Source: Ruminococcus sp.
Lineage (GTDB): Bacteria > Bacillota > Clostridia > Oscillospirales > Ruminococcaceae
Direction: 5' to 3'
Length of the DNA stretch: 64,000 nt
NCBI GenBank assembly: GCA_017462565.1
Contig: JAFTQW010000029.1
Location: forward strand, 48,760 to 112,759
Position numbers and translations under genes: made by a program
Shown: positions 61,747-64,000 of the stretch, one piece after another
Numbering within the stretch: the stretch's first letter is position 1
Layout of the letters: each line of letters starts with the position of its first letter
Notes under the pieces: model-generated
The model's input: only the letters and a program-made list of their open reading frames with translations
Told to the model about the DNA's origin: nothing
The model's database searches: none

Positions 61747-62037
61747 ATAAAACGATAACCTCTAAAATAAAACGTTAGCTTTGAAAAATAAAACGATTGC
61801 TTGCTAACGTTTTATTTTACCCTGCAAAAAAGAAACAGCCACAGTGATTTTGACCTCACTGTGGCTGCTATCATTTTATGATAAGCTTAAAACGCCTTAT
61901 TTCTCGGCTTTTTTGTAATAAAAATGCACCTAACGATTGTATCATTCGTTAGGTGCGATTATGGCAAGTAACCAAACAAATGATACAATGCACCCTAAAA
62001 TTTCAGAGGTACAAAAGGGTGCAAACTGCACCCTTTT
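61747..62037. repeat. Cluster of four perfect inverted repeats
   Basis: Within 290 bp there are AAAATAAAACGTTAGC (61764-61779) with its exact complement at 61803-61818; CAGCCACAGTGA (61836-61847) with its complement at 61856-61867; GCACCTAACGA (61926-61936) with its complement at 61946-61956; and AAAAGGGTGCA (62013-62023) with its complement at 62027-62037. ATAAAACG is also repeated directly at ~61748, 61768 and 61788. No gene lies inside; 61622-62200 is otherwise non-coding. Confidence 0.75.
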
Positions 62038-62200
62038 CATAAACTGCAAGACTTATGAATTTTTACAAGCATCCATTTGTCAGAATTCATAAATTTTGCG
62101 GTCACTATCTCACCTTACATTTTAAATTTTCAAATGAAATTTCAGTTGCTTTTTTAACGCAGATATGGTATACTAAAATAAAGGAATGTGAGGTGAGCAT

Positions 62201-63748
62201 ATGGAACGCTCTTTTAATATTACAGGAGCTTGCAATCCGCAGGAACACTACATGGTCAATCTGGACAGCAGACTTGCAGAGATCAAAAAGATGGTGGATG
62301 CCGGAAAATATTTTGTCATTAATCGTGGCAGACAGTATGGAAAAACAACTACCATTATGGCATTGGAACATTATCTTGAACATAATTATATTGTAATCAG
62401 TATGGATTTTCAATTTCTTGATGCAAGCGATTTTGAAGATGTGAAAACTTTTGTAAAAGCTTTTGCAAGAGAACTATATTTTGATAAAAAATATCGCAAG
62501 CAATTTAATAATGAACTTTTGTCAGAAATGAATGAATTAAGAAAAAATGGAGCTTCATTATCAGAGTTATTTATTTGCCTTAGTGAATGGTGTGAAGAAG
62601 CTGCAAAGCCAATTGTTCTGATCATTGATGAAGTCGATAGTGCTTCCAATAATCAAGTATTTCTGGATTTTCTTGCACAACTCAGAGGATATTATCTGAA
62701 CCGTAATAGAAAGCCAACATTCCAGTCCGTCATTCTCGCCGGCGTACATGACATACGGAATCTTCGTCATAAAATTCGTCCTGATGCAGAGCATAAACAT
62801 AACAGCCCATGGAATATCGCTTCTCCTTTTGATGTGGATATGAGCTTTTCACCCGATGACATTGCAGGGATGCTGATTGATTATGAGAACGATCATCACA
62901 CAGGAATGAACGTCCATGAAATTTCTCAGCTGATTTATGATTATACATCGGGCTATCCGGTGTTGGTTGCTGAATTCTGTAAGAGCATGGATGAATTATC
63001 AGATTGGAGCAGTCACGGAATCATTGAAGCGAACAAACAGCTTCTTATCAAAAAAACGCCGCTGTTTGAATCGCTGATTGGGAAATTAGAAGATAATGCA
63101 TCCCTTCGCAAATTGATGTACGGAATTCTGTTTAAGGGACAAAAAATTCTATATAATCCGGACGATGCAACGATTGATGATGCTTTCATGTATGGATTTG
63201 TAAAAAATGAACACGGCTTAATCGCTGTGGCAAATCGAATTTTTGAAGTGAGAATTTATAACTGGTTCATCTCCCTTGAAACAACGGACAGCCCGATCTT
63301 TGCGGAAGGTGTCAATGATAAATCTCAGTTCATTTCCGGCAACAGGCTGAATATGGAACGCATTCTCGAAAAGTTCATTCAGCACTTCAATGACATCTAC
63401 GGTTCACAGCCTGACAAATTCAAAGAGGATGACGGCAGAAAGCTGTTTCTTTTGTACCTCAGACCAATTATCAATGGCACAGGAAACTACTACATTGAGG
63501 CACAAACCCGTGACCAGAGACGCACGGATGTAATTGTTGATTATCTCGGAAAGCAGTACATCATCGAATTGAAAATCTGGCACGGAGATGAGTATAACAC
63601 GCAGGGCGAAAAACAACTGTCTGAGTATCTGGACTACTATCACATCGACAAGGGATATCTGCTCAGTTTCAATTTCAACAAAAATAAGCAGAGTGGTATG
63701 CGTACCATCGAACTGAACGGCAGAACGATTGTGGAAGCTGTCGTCTGA
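62201..63748 (+). CDS. AAA-ATPase-like protein with PD-(D/E)XK nuclease-like C-terminus
   Basis: The 515-residue protein has an AAA/STAND-type ATPase part with Walker A 'VINRGRQYGKTTTIMALEHY' and Walker B 'PIVLIIDEVDSAS', then a helical region, and a C-terminal PD-(D/E)XK fold, 'RRTDVIVDYLGKQYIIELKI', with D and E-x-K. This matches the AAA-ATPase_like plus PDDEXK_9 architecture, common and multi-copy in gut anaerobes and of unknown role. GAGGTGAG precedes the ATG. TATACT with a weak -35 lies upstream near 62170. Confidence 0.85.
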   Translation: MERSFNITGACNPQEHYMVNLDSRLAEIKKMVDAGKYFVINRGRQYGKTTTIMALEHYLEHNYIVISMDFQFLDASDFEDVKTFVKAFARELYFDKKYRKQFNNELLSEMNELRKNGASLSELFICLSEWCEEAAKPIVLIIDEVDSASNNQVFLDFLAQLRGYYLNRNRKPTFQSVILAGVHDIRNLRHKIRPDAEHKHNSPWNIASPFDVDMSFSPDDIAGMLIDYENDHHTGMNVHEISQLIYDYTSGYPVLVAEFCKSMDELSDWSSHGIIEANKQLLIKKTPLFESLIGKLEDNASLRKLMYGILFKGQKILYNPDDATIDDAFMYGFVKNEHGLIAVANRIFEVRIYNWFISLETTDSPIFAEGVNDKSQFISGNRLNMERILEKFIQHFNDIYGSQPDKFKEDDGRKLFLLYLRPIINGTGNYYIEAQTRDQRRTDVIVDYLGKQYIIELKIWHGDEYNTQGEKQLSEYLDYYHIDKGYLLSFNFNKNKQSGMRTIELNGRTIVEAVV

Positions 63749-63770
63749 TTTTAATTCTATATCAAACAAT

Positions 63771-63816
63771 GCCGCCGCAGTAATTATATCGACTACTGTG
63801 ACGGCTATCTTTTTTT
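63771..63816 (+). terminator. Terminator after the ATPase gene
   Basis: The imperfect stem GCCGCCGCAGTA/TACTGTGACGGC (63771-63805) is followed by TTTTTTT. Confidence 0.7.
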
Positions 63817-63976
63817 AACAGCCATTCTTCATATCGTTTCTTTTGTGAAACCATCTCTGAAATCAACAAAAAGCATTGTTTGTGTTGTTCACTTTTGATA
63901 AATTCCGTTGTAAAATAAAATTACAGAAAACAAGAGAAACACTCTTGTAAGTTTAAATTTTACGGAGGTATTTACT

Positions 63977-64000
63977 ATGAACACAGACAAGATTTTTGCA
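63977..64000 (+). CDS. Start of a gene cut by the window edge
   Basis: Only eight codons are visible, 'MNTDKIFA'. ACGGAGGT precedes the ATG at ideal spacing. The opening resembles a small conserved clostridial protein that starts 'MN.DK.FAE', but too little is present to name it. Confidence 0.5.

Overview
The window looks like a chromosome segment of a sporulating, low-GC gut Firmicute close to Ruminococcus. The evidence is spo0A, spoIVA and a sipL-like gene, ftsEX with an M23 hydrolase and a Ctp protease, mostly AT-rich codon use, and two dockerin modules of the 'D-N-DGRWDVFDLCLMK' kind found in cellulosome-forming Ruminococcus. The species cannot be fixed from the sequence alone.

Layout. 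1-1.2 kb: an unidentified partial gene and decayed mobile-element relics (relaxase tail, transposon HTH gene). 1.2-8.2 kb (minus): a surface-polysaccharide operon (DegT aminotransferase, VanZ, broken priming transferase and VanZ relics, PglF/CapD-like dehydratase, CpsCD tyrosine kinase, CpsB phosphatase) behind a good promoter at 8211-8239. 8.3-10.9 kb: phage and integrase fragments, a PPOX protein with a nonsense-mutated HxlR regulator, and a zinc-ribbon protein. 10.9-30.7 kb: mostly core genes, namely an ABC exporter, sipL-spoIVA, a Mn-type CDF transporter, three copies of a 163-bp fold-back repeat, ctp/M23/ftsX/ftsE, a PucR-type regulator, argS-ywiB-ddl (the Ddl lacks catalytic residues), an EAL protein, spo0A, and tRNA-Leu plus tRNA-Ser.

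30.7-42.1 kb: an integrative element next to tRNA-Ser, with integrase, excisionase, dUTPase, redox small proteins, XRE regulators, a candidate non-coding RNA, an ORF6N protein, a coupling-protein fragment and MazEF. It abuts an apbE gene that has lost its C-terminus.

42.1-61.6 kb is the most striking part. Six proteins carry eight flavodoxin domains, and all are exported (signal peptide, lipobox or membrane anchor). With them are ApbE (FMN transferase), a DUF4405 membrane protein with candidate haem histidines, an FMN reductase, a flavin reductase, aldo/keto reductases, a metal-ligand-less Fe-ADH homologue, esterases, and a LysR regulator. One flavodoxin protein has three flavodoxin domains plus a dockerin, and another is fused to an esterase. 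Six promoters in the region share an identical 64-bp geometry: a 12-bp dyad AAYC-N4-GGTT, 20 bp, AACTTC, 20 bp, TATAAT. I infer a single activator-dependent regulon for extracytosolic flavin redox chemistry, probably controlled by the LysR protein. An IS630-type element has inserted exactly into the -10 box of one of these promoters.

61.7-64 kb: a cluster of four perfect inverted repeats, an AAA-ATPase/PD-(D/E)XK protein, and the start of one more gene.
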